Source of the DNA: Burkholderiales bacterium | Lineage (GTDB): Bacteria > Pseudomonadota > Gammaproteobacteria > Burkholderiales > Burkholderiaceae | Assembly: GCA_903643055.1 (NCBI GenBank) | Contig: CAHJWV010000409.1 | Coordinates: forward strand, 1-6,437 | Length of the DNA stretch: 6,437 nt | Direction: 5' to 3' | Shown here: positions 1 to 6,019 of the stretch, in pieces | How the letters are laid out: each line of letters opens with the position of its first letter | Numbering within the stretch: position 1 is the first letter of the stretch | The notes under the pieces: model-generated | Seen by the model: the letters and a program-made list of their open reading frames with translations, nothing else | Told to the model about the DNA's origin: nothing | The model's database searches: none | Position numbers and translations under genes: made by a program

Positions 1-1430
1 GGCGTGCCATTGCAATCGAGATCGCTGCGAATGCCCCCCGGGTTCATCAACGCGATCTGCGCGCCGCCGACTTCGGCCGCGCGCGTGGCAGCCAATTGCG
101 AATCGGCAATCAACCGGCCTGCCGCGCTGTCGGCCGAGCCACTCCGCGTAAAGCGAGCGGTGATCACACCCACGCGCCGCTCGGCTTTCGGCGCCACGAT
201 GTCAGCGTAAGCGGCGACCCGCTGTGCGATCGCCTCATCGGGCCGGCTCTCGCGCAGCACGTCAGCATAAGGCGCAGGCAGCGCAGCAGCCAGGCGCTCG
301 CGCACGGCGGGGTCGGTGCGCTCATTGAGCACCGGCAGGTTGATGCTGCGGGTCTGCGCCGGCAGGATCTTGCGTGTCTTCGGGTCGAGCGCGATATCGA
401 CCACCGACATGCCGCGGCCATACGACGTGCCCTGAATCACGATGCGGCCATCGATCAGGCAGCGATAGCCCTGATGCGAATGCGCCGAGAAGATGACGCC
501 GATGTCCGGCGACAAACGCTTCGCGATCTCGAAGATCGGGCCTTGCGCATCGGGGCAGCGGGTGTCGTTCCAGTCGCCCCGCTTTTGTGGGGTGCCGAGT
601 TCACCGCCTTCATGGAACACCGCAACGATGGCCTTGACGCCGCGCGCCTTCAATTGCCTGGCTGCGCGGTTGACCGCATCGGCCTCGTCGATGAAGCGCA
701 GGCCGGCAATGCCCGACGGGATCACGATGCTGGGTGTGCTGCGGGTGACCGCGCCGATCACGCCGACCGGCACGCCGCCATAACGCTTGATGACATAAGG
801 CGCCAGCGCGGGCTTGCCGCGCGCATCGATCACGTTGGAAGCCAGCAGTGGAAATTTCGCGCCGCGATACGTGCCCAAGGCGCAAGAACTCACCGCGTCG
901 TCCGGCTGCGTGGCTGCGCAGCCGCCACGCGCCACGCGGCGCAGTTCGGTGATGCCGCCATCGAACTCATGGTTGCCGACCACACCGACCTCCAGCCCGA
1001 TCTCGTTCATCACCTCGACCGTCGACTCGTGCTTGAACAAGGTCGATACCAACGGCGAAGCGCCAATCAGGTCGCCGGCCGACAGCATCAGGCTGTTCGG
1101 TGCGCCGGCACGCAGCGTCTTCACGAAGCCCGACAGCGCCGCCGCCCCACCGACCGGCACGCGCAGCAGTTTGGCGTCAGGCTGATCAGCGGTCTGCGGA
1201 TCGGCCAGCATCAGGCTGAGGTTGGCCGGCTCCAGGTTGCCGTGGAAATCATTGATCGCAATCAAGCGCAACGGCACCGGCTCGGCCGCCATGGCGAAGC
1301 CCTGGGCCAACAACAAGCCGATGCCCATCAGCCGCGACCAGGAAGTGCGCGAGGCCGAACGCCGAGCGGTGCGGGGAAGCGCCGAATGAACCAAACCAGA
1401 AGCAGACAGCATGTGACGGGTGAACTCCAT
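1..1430 (-). CDS. Periplasmic 5'-nucleotidase / metallophosphoesterase (3' end beyond window)
   Basis: This is an exported hydrolase of the UshA/CpdB/YfkN-like 5'-nucleotidase family, which removes phosphate from nucleotides (and cyclic nucleotides in some members) in the periplasm. 476 codons are present and the frame is still open at base 1. The metallophosphatase domain starts after a signal peptide: NDFHGNLEP at residues 60-68, GDLIGASP 119-126, GNHEFD 152-157, SNV 198-200, HEGG 273-276 and HSHQ 317-320. These supply the usual Asp/His/Asn ligands of a two-metal site. MNPGGIRSDL (462-471) marks the substrate-binding C-terminal domain, which is cut by the window edge. An in-frame TGA directly precedes the ATG at 1430, so the start cannot lie further upstream. 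ATG at 1412 (residue 7) is an alternative. The hydrophobic signal segment is at residues 35-48 (MGIGLLL to FAMA), with probable cleavage near AMA/AE. That leaves an unusually long basic leader of about 34 residues. Cysteines 171/183 and 292/324 could form disulfides. Family call is firm; exact substrate is unknown. Confidence 0.93.
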   Translation of the reverse strand, partial: MEFTRHMLSASGLVHSALPRTARRSASRTSWSRLMGIGLLLAQGFAMAAEPVPLRLIAINDFHGNLEPANLSLMLADPQTADQPDAKLLRVPVGGAAALSGFVKTLRAGAPNSLMLSAGDLIGASPLVSTLFKHESTVEVMNEIGLEVGVVGNHEFDGGITELRRVARGGCAATQPDDAVSSCALGTYRGAKFPLLASNVIDARGKPALAPYVIKRYGGVPVGVIGAVTRSTPSIVIPSGIAGLRFIDEADAVNRAARQLKARGVKAIVAVFHEGGELGTPQKRGDWNDTRCPDAQGPIFEIAKRLSPDIGVIFSAHSHQGYRCLIDGRIVIQGTSYGRGMSVVDIALDPKTRKILPAQTRSINLPVLNERTDPAVRERLAAALPAPYADVLRESRPDEAIAQRVAAYADIVAPKAERRVGVITARFTRSGSADSAAGRLIADSQLAATRAAEVGGAQIALMNPGGIRSDLDCNGT

Positions 1431-1464
1431 TCAGCAAAATGAAAGCAGCATCGGTGGCTCTGCT

Positions 1465-1487
1465 GCGGGTCAGCCCGCGGGCTTTTT
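1465..1487 (+). terminator. Possible plus-strand intrinsic terminator at the end of phoD
   Basis: A perfect 12-base palindrome AGCCCGCGGGCT (1472-1483) is followed by T residues to 1487 on the plus strand. An alternative stem GCGGG/CCCGC with a TCAG loop (1465-1478) is also possible. It overlaps the last phoD codons. It would act only on antisense transcripts, and no plus-strand gene is supported, so it may be fortuitous. Confidence 0.2.
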
Positions 1488-2891
1488 GTCCACCGTCAGC
1501 TCGTGGGCGCCGATCTGCCATTCCCAGCGCTTGGCGCCTTTGGCATCCATCAGCTCGATCTTCAAGCGCCGCTCGGCGCGCGGGCCGCTGACCGTCAACA
1601 GCGCAAAATTGCGCTCGGTGAGCAGGCTGCCGGCAACGAGGTCAGGATTCTCACGCTCCACCGGGCCCGGCTCGCGCACCGGCATCGCGGTCAGCGGTGA
1701 GGTGGTCAGCTCATAAAGCGGGTACAGGCCGGGGCGCTCGATGCGCAGCATCTGCGCGAAATGGCGATCCCCGGACAAGAACAGAACCCCGGGGATCTTG
1801 CAATCATCCAGCCATTGACGCAGTAATTGCTGCTCGGCCGGAAACTTGCCCCAGGACTCATAGCGGTTGGCCTGATTCCAGAATTGGCCGCCGCCGGCAA
1901 TGACTTTGAACGGCGCCTGCGAACTCAGCAGCGCCGCCTTCAGCCAATGCATCTGCGCCGCGCCATACATCGCCTTGTCGGCACCTTCCGGCCAGCGGTT
2001 CGGGTAGCGATAAGAACGGTCGTCAAGCAGGAAGATATCTACATCGCCCTGGGTGATCTGCCCGTACAGGCCGTCGCTGGGCGCCGCATACGGCACCGGC
2101 CAGTAGCGGCGAAACATCTCCAAGGTCCAGGCCTTGTTGACGAAGGAGCTGTCGCTGTCGTTCGGGCCGAAGTCGTGGTCGTCCCAGATCGCCACGTGCG
2201 GTGCGGCCCGCCACAGCCGCTTCAGCGACGCGTGGCTGCGGTAGTAGCGGTAACGCTTGTTGATGCCTTCGCGGCTGCTCCATTCCGGCTCGCGCAGATA
2301 GATGTTGTCGCCCAGCCAGAGCATCAGGTCGGGCGAGGCGTTGGCGATGGCGTCGAAGATCTCTTCGCTGCCGCCATAGAGCGTGCCGGGCCGATCGAAG
2401 CGGCCATCGTTCAGGTAAGCGCAGGAGCCGGTGGCGATGCGCACCGTCGGCGGGTCGGCCCGCCATTGCCACAGTAATTGCGTGCTGAAGCGGCCACTGG
2501 CCAGCACGGCCTTGTTTGCCGCAAACACCATATAGGCATAGCTCGTGCCGGGCTCGAGGCCGAACACGCGCAGCATCGCGCTGCAATCAGCCGAAGGGTC
2601 GAGGTCGACGAATTGGATCAGCGGCTTGGCGCCGGGCTCGGCCACCGGACGGGTCTCGACACGCAGGCGCTGCGCGCTTTCACCCTGCATCCACAAGGTG
2701 ATGCTTTGCTGATCGGCAAAGCCATGCACGATCTGCAGCGCCGGTGCTGCGGCCGGCACCGCGATCGCATGGGCCGACAGCGCCGGTGTGGCCACCGCAG
2801 CCAGCATCGCATCGCGTGCGCTGAACAGCGCTTGCCGCCGTGCCGGCATGCGCAGCCGGTCGGCCGGGTCGGTGATGCCGCGCCGGCTCAT
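1470..2891 (-). CDS. phoD: PhoD-family alkaline phosphatase / phosphodiesterase
   Basis: This is a 473-residue exported metallophosphoesterase of the PhoD family. Known members hydrolyse phosphomonoesters and phosphodiesters and use iron plus calcium. Residues 50-138 look like the beta-rich N-terminal PhoD domain. The catalytic domain follows, with GSCAY (155-159; the Cys is the iron ligand in characterised PhoD), LGDNIY (193-198), WDDHDFGPNDSD (236-247), LLDDRSYR and SGDRHFAQ (373-380). All the key motifs are intact, so activity is expected. The N-terminus has RRQALF at 18-23 followed by a weak Ala-rich hydrophobic stretch to about residue 48. This could be a degenerate twin-arginine signal, as expected for PhoD, but it is not a clean match. 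Start choice: ATG 2891 overlaps the stop of an upstream 16-codon frame (ATGA) and has AGGCGG five bases upstream; ATG 2849 (Met15) is an alternative. It lies 57 bases after exbB and 39 bases before the nucleotidase, apparently in one operon. Length is at the short end for the family. Confidence 0.93.
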   Translation of the reverse strand: MSRRGITDPADRLRMPARRQALFSARDAMLAAVATPALSAHAIAVPAAAPALQIVHGFADQQSITLWMQGESAQRLRVETRPVAEPGAKPLIQFVDLDPSADCSAMLRVFGLEPGTSYAYMVFAANKAVLASGRFSTQLLWQWRADPPTVRIATGSCAYLNDGRFDRPGTLYGGSEEIFDAIANASPDLMLWLGDNIYLREPEWSSREGINKRYRYYRSHASLKRLWRAAPHVAIWDDHDFGPNDSDSSFVNKAWTLEMFRRYWPVPYAAPSDGLYGQITQGDVDIFLLDDRSYRYPNRWPEGADKAMYGAAQMHWLKAALLSSQAPFKVIAGGGQFWNQANRYESWGKFPAEQQLLRQWLDDCKIPGVLFLSGDRHFAQMLRIERPGLYPLYELTTSPLTAMPVREPGPVERENPDLVAGSLLTERNFALLTVSGPRAERRLKIELMDAKGAKRWEWQIGAHELTVDKKPAG

Positions 2892-2938
2892 GCGGGCCGC
2901 CTGTGCGTGAACAGATTCAAAACACAGGCGGTCGGCAT
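2888..2938 (-). CDS. Possible 16-residue leader ORF upstream of phoD
   Basis: This short open frame encodes MPTACVLNLFTHRRPA and then TGA. It has a better ribosome-binding site than phoD: GAGGAG at 2950-2945 overlaps the exbB stop codon, with 6 bases to the ATG. Its TGA shares bases with the phoD start (ATGA at 2891-2888). It spans a perfect 9-bp inverted repeat that contains phoD's Shine-Dalgarno sequence, so a ribosome translating it would open that hairpin and terminate on the phoD start. The peptide has no recognisable domain and no run of one amino acid. The function suggested is translational coupling rather than a protein product. It could also be a chance frame. Confidence 0.45.
   Translation of the reverse strand: MPTACVLNLFTHRRPA
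2897..2931 (-). promoter_or_regulatory. Inverted repeat sequestering the phoD ribosome-binding site
   Basis: CACAGGCGG and CCGCCTGTG form perfect 9-bp arms at 2897-2905 and 2923-2931, with a 17-base loop. In the transcript the promoter-distal arm contains AGGCGG (2902-2897), a one-mismatch Shine-Dalgarno sequence five bases before the phoD ATG. A folded hairpin would therefore hide the phoD initiation site. No T-run follows, so it is not an intrinsic terminator. The repeat is seen directly; the regulatory role is inferred. Confidence 0.6.
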
Positions 2939-2944
2939 GCCGGT

Positions 2945-2950
2945 CTCCTC
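2945..2950 (-). promoter_or_regulatory. Strong Shine-Dalgarno for the leader ORF
   Basis: GAGGAG overlaps the exbB stop codon (TGA at 2951-2949) and lies 6 bases before the ATG at 2938. It is the closest match to the AGGAGG consensus seen at any start in the window. It serves the 16-codon frame, not phoD, whose start is 53 bases further on. This makes the leader frame more credible. Confidence 0.55.
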
Positions 2951-3530
2951 AGGCGTTGCTGGCGTATTCGAGCGCCAGCACTTTCAGCTGCTCGTTGACG
3001 CGCTCCACCCGTTCGTTGAAGTAGTTGTTGAACACCAGGCAGAACACCGCGATGCCGATGCCTGCCGCCGTCGCGAACAGCGCGGTGCCGATGCCCTGGC
3101 TCACGGCCTGCGGGTCCGACACACCTTGCGCGGCCAGCGCGGTGAACGTGTCGATGATGCCCAGAATGGTACCCAGCAAGCCGAGCAGTGGCGACAACGT
3201 GATGGTTGTGTCGACCAGCCACAACAGGCGCTTCAAATTGCCTTGCTGTGTCAGATAGAGCGCCTGCACTTTCAGATCGAAGCGCTCGGGGTCGGCCGTC
3301 TTCAGCGCCGCCACGCCAGCCACCATCCGCGCATGCGGACCGACGACCACCCGCTCCAGTTCGGCCTGAAGGTCCAGCCGGTTGCTGCTCGCCATGGCTG
3401 CGGCCAGCTGCTTGCGCGAGCGCTCGATGAACACGTAATAGATCAGCCGCTCGATGATCACGGCGATGGCGACGGCGAAGAGCACCCCCATCGCCCCCAG
3501 CACGACTTCGTGCAAGAGATTGAAGTTCAT
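2949..3530 (-). CDS. exbB: ExbB/TolQ/MotA-family proton-channel protein
   Basis: This inner-membrane protein would use the proton-motive force to energise TonB. It has 193 residues, shorter than E. coli ExbB (244) or TolQ (230). Three membrane segments are visible: residues about 9-33 (ends IIERLIYY), 105-126 (TLSPLLGLLGTILGII, the family hallmark) and 147-168 (GTALFATAAGIGIAV). Pore-lining threonines match T111 and T154. The glutamate normally found five residues before the TM3 threonine (IAEAL in E. coli ExbB, Glu176) is Thr149 here, and the usual VAIP proline at the end of TM3 is replaced (IAVFC). ATG 3530 is chosen because ACAGG lies 8 bases upstream and the frame then begins with a typical N-terminus. 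The same frame stays open up to 3755, but that part would overlap the receptor gene and does not look like the family. It starts 23 bases after the receptor stop. No exbD follows it; phoD does. Confidence 0.9.
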   Translation of the reverse strand: MNFNLLHEVVLGAMGVLFAVAIAVIIERLIYYVFIERSRKQLAAAMASSNRLDLQAELERVVVGPHARMVAGVAALKTADPERFDLKVQALYLTQQGNLKRLLWLVDTTITLSPLLGLLGTILGIIDTFTALAAQGVSDPQAVSQGIGTALFATAAGIGIAVFCLVFNNYFNERVERVNEQLKVLALEYASNA

Positions 3531-3553
3531 GTTGAAAGCCTGTTGATCAGTAA

Positions 3554-5944
3554 TCAGTAATCGACTTGGAAAGTCACGCTGGTGAAGCGGGGCGCGCCGG
3601 GGTATACGGTGGGGTTGCTCAATCTGGCGTTGATGCCGAACTGCGAGCCGCTGCCCGAATTGGCGCTCAGGTATTCCTTGTTCGTCAGGTTGCTGACGTT
3701 CAAGCGAATGATCGGATTCTTGAAGCCGGTCCCCTCGGGGTTCGGCAGCTTCCATGCCGCGTTCAGGTCGATGGTGGTGAACGACGCGATGGACAAGTCA
3801 TTGGCCAGCGTGATGGCGCGCCCCGTCATGTACTTGCCCGCCAGATTCACAAGATAAGGCCCGTCGGCCCACTGGATCGATGCAGCAGCCTGGCCCTTCG
3901 GCGTGTCAGGGAACTGCTTGCCAGCGGTCAGCGCGTATTCCCGCACGCCATTCGTGATGCCGGTCAACAGGTCTTCCTTGATCGTGCTGCGGGTGTAGGT
4001 ACCCGATACGTACAGGCTGACGCCATGGTAGGGGGCCGTGCCGCCTTCCACCTCCAGGCCCTTGATCGTGGACTTGCCGACGTTGATGTCTTGGCGCAGG
4101 CCGATGCTCGGGTCGAAAGCCGAGGCGATGCGATTCTGGAAGTTCACATAGAAAGCCGTGACCGAGGCCTTGAACAAGTCACCGCGGTAACGCGTGCCGA
4201 AGTCGAAGTTGATCGAGGTCTCGGCATCGGCCTTGTTCTTGATGCTCCAGGTGTAGGCCGTCGGCACACCGTTCACATAGACCGGCGCTGGCTTGCCCTC
4301 CGCAGGCTTGTTATCGACGGCGCCCTGCAACTCGAAGTTGCCCGGCGCCTTGAAGTTCTTCGAGACGCTGCCAAAGACCTGCGTTCGGTCATCGACCTGA
4401 AAGCTCGCGTTCAGGCTGGGCAAAAGCTTCGAATAGCTCTTCTCGTATTGATAGTCGGCGCCGGCATTGGTACCGGAGTTCGCGATATTCGTGAAGTCGC
4501 GGTGAATGCGGCGATAGCTCAGCGCGGGTGTGACCTGCAGCTTGCTGTTGAGCAGATCCATCGTGTCTTGCACGAAGACGCTTTCACCGACCGAGATCGA
4601 CGACTGGTTGCGCCCTTCATAAAGGCTGCCATCGTTGTAGCGCAGCAGCGAGCCGGAATCCTTGAGCCACACGTTGGCAATGTTGCCGTTGTTATCGACC
4701 GCACTGGCAGGCTGGGTCTGGAAGTGGCGTGCACGCTCGTACCAGACGCCGGTGGACAGCTTGTGATTGTCCAGCGTGTAGCTGAGCTTGGTGTTGATGC
4801 CAGGGCGATAGGTCTGGGTCAGGCTTCCGCGGTAGACCGTCACTGTGTCAAGCGTGTCGCCGTCCCCATTGATGTCGGCGATGCCGGTGTGCAGCACGTT
4901 GCCGCCGCTGCCTTCCTTCAAAGTGGTTTGCTGCGTGCCACCGGTCCCGTAGCCGTACCAGAAATACGGTTCGATATCCAGACGCACGCGCTCCGTCAGC
5001 TGAAGGTTGGCCTTCGTCGTGACCAGGTAGTTCTGGAACGGATTGAGCGAGTAGCCGTAGTAGGCCGGCGACACCGGAGTCGTGGCCGCATCAACCTGGG
5101 CGCTGCCGTTGACCGGCGTCACGTGCTGCGGCGGGTTGATTGCGAAATCGGCGCCATACCCTCGCGTGCGGATGTCTTCGAGCGAAAGCGCAGCAAAGTT
5201 GTTCGTCATCGCACGGTTATAAAGCAGGCCGGCCGACAATTTGGAGCCGCCCTTCAGGTCGTACTCCAGCTTCGCGTCGACGTGATTGCGGTCGGTGCCG
5301 CCCTGGCCTCGCCACTTGTCGACCTGCGACTTCGAATAGGAAATGAAACCCTTGAAATCGCCGATCTTGCCGGTATCGACACGCACGAAAGCACGGCGGT
5401 AGTCCAGCTGACCGCCCGACAGCGCCACACGGAAGCGGCGTTCGTCTTCCGGCCCGCAAGTCACCAAGCCGACGTTGCCCCCCGAAGCCCCGACGTGAGG
5501 CGCTTCGGTGTCTGTGGCGCCTTGGGTCACAAAGAGTTCGCACAGGTTTTCAGAGTCCGCATATTGCTGAGGGAAGACGGCAAAGCTACCCGAATCATTG
5601 ACTGGAGCGCCATCCACCGTGAAGCCCATCTGGTCGCTATTGAAACCGCGCACACGCAGGCTGCCGCCGAACAGGCCGGTTGCATCCTGGCTGGAGCTGT
5701 TGACACCGGGCAGCAGCGCCAGCGCCTGAAACGGGTTGCTGCTGGAACGCGTCTTCTCGAGCTGAGCCTTCGTGACCGTGCTCTTCGCCTTCGCAGTGTC
5801 TTCGTCGATCATCAAGCCGGTGCCCAGCTTGTCGCCCTCGCCGGTGACGCTGATCTTGCCGATCTCGGAGGTTTGCTGAGCATGGGCTGCGCCGAGCAGG
5901 GTGAGCATGGCCAAGGCCACGGCGTTGAGCTTGAAAATCCGCAT
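3554..5944 (-). CDS. TonB-dependent outer-membrane receptor
   Basis: This 796-residue beta-barrel receptor imports a ligand across the outer membrane using energy from TonB. It begins with a Sec signal peptide (residues 1-22, cleavage after AHA). A TonB-box-like stretch EIGKISVTG (27-35) follows, then the plug domain (about 50-170) with LLPGVN, RVRGF (97-101), FTVDGAPVND and a GASGGNVG segment. The rest is barrel, with late-barrel motifs NFKAPGNFELQG and LNVSNLTNKEYL. It ends in VDY; a terminal aromatic residue is the usual signal for outer-membrane assembly. The only two cysteines, 135 and 163, are in the plug and could pair. DINGDGDTLD (357-366) in a loop region resembles a calcium-binding EF-hand loop. 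AAGGAAG (5959-5953) eight bases before the ATG supports the start. It follows tonB by 75 bases and precedes exbB by 23. The substrate cannot be read from the sequence; neighbouring phosphatases suggest an organic phosphate or nucleotide, but a siderophore-type ligand is not excluded. Confidence 0.95.
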   Translation of the reverse strand: MRIFKLNAVALAMLTLLGAAHAQQTSEIGKISVTGEGDKLGTGLMIDEDTAKAKSTVTKAQLEKTRSSSNPFQALALLPGVNSSSQDATGLFGGSLRVRGFNSDQMGFTVDGAPVNDSGSFAVFPQQYADSENLCELFVTQGATDTEAPHVGASGGNVGLVTCGPEDERRFRVALSGGQLDYRRAFVRVDTGKIGDFKGFISYSKSQVDKWRGQGGTDRNHVDAKLEYDLKGGSKLSAGLLYNRAMTNNFAALSLEDIRTRGYGADFAINPPQHVTPVNGSAQVDAATTPVSPAYYGYSLNPFQNYLVTTKANLQLTERVRLDIEPYFWYGYGTGGTQQTTLKEGSGGNVLHTGIADINGDGDTLDTVTVYRGSLTQTYRPGINTKLSYTLDNHKLSTGVWYERARHFQTQPASAVDNNGNIANVWLKDSGSLLRYNDGSLYEGRNQSSISVGESVFVQDTMDLLNSKLQVTPALSYRRIHRDFTNIANSGTNAGADYQYEKSYSKLLPSLNASFQVDDRTQVFGSVSKNFKAPGNFELQGAVDNKPAEGKPAPVYVNGVPTAYTWSIKNKADAETSINFDFGTRYRGDLFKASVTAFYVNFQNRIASAFDPSIGLRQDINVGKSTIKGLEVEGGTAPYHGVSLYVSGTYTRSTIKEDLLTGITNGVREYALTAGKQFPDTPKGQAAASIQWADGPYLVNLAGKYMTGRAITLANDLSIASFTTIDLNAAWKLPNPEGTGFKNPIIRLNVSNLTNKEYLSANSGSGSQFGINARLSNPTVYPGAPRFTSVTFQVDY

Positions 5945-5952
5945 GGCGGTGT

Positions 5953-5959
5953 CTTCCTT
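5953..5959 (-). promoter_or_regulatory. Ribosome-binding site of the receptor gene
   Basis: AAGGAAG lies eight bases before the receptor ATG at 5944 and supports that start, which also gives a complete signal peptide. The 75-base gap around it (5945-6019) shows no clear -35/-10 pair and no Pho box, Fur box or terminator. The receptor is therefore probably co-transcribed with tonB. Confidence 0.6.
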
Positions 5960-6019
5960 CAGGGGTTTGCGGTAGGGCAGATAAAGCGATGTAGAACGGG
6001 GCGACCGCCGCGAAGACGG

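Noticed and set aside
96..1442. 448-codon open frame on the plus strand, antisense to the nucleotidase
   Set aside because: The minus strand of the same stretch encodes a protein with every 5'-nucleotidase motif. The plus frame is rich in Arg, Ala, Gln and His with no domain or signal, as expected for the antisense of a GC-rich gene.
1827..2477. 216-codon open frame on the plus strand within phoD
   Set aside because: Antisense shadow of the PhoD catalytic domain; no motif of its own.
2478..3560. 360-codon open frame on the plus strand across phoD, the junction and exbB
   Set aside because: It is antisense to two recognisable genes, has composition dominated by Arg, His, Gln and Ala, and lacks a plausible ribosome-binding site or recognisable motif.
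3531..3755. 75-codon upstream extension of the exbB frame
   Set aside because: It would lie entirely over the end of the receptor gene and the short gap, and is hydrophilic and unlike ExbB N-termini. ATG 3530 has a suitable ribosome-binding site and fits the family.
5945..6019. Search for a promoter, Pho box or Fur box before the receptor
   Set aside because: No spaced -35/-10 pair and no recognisable repeat matching these boxes was seen in the 75 bases.
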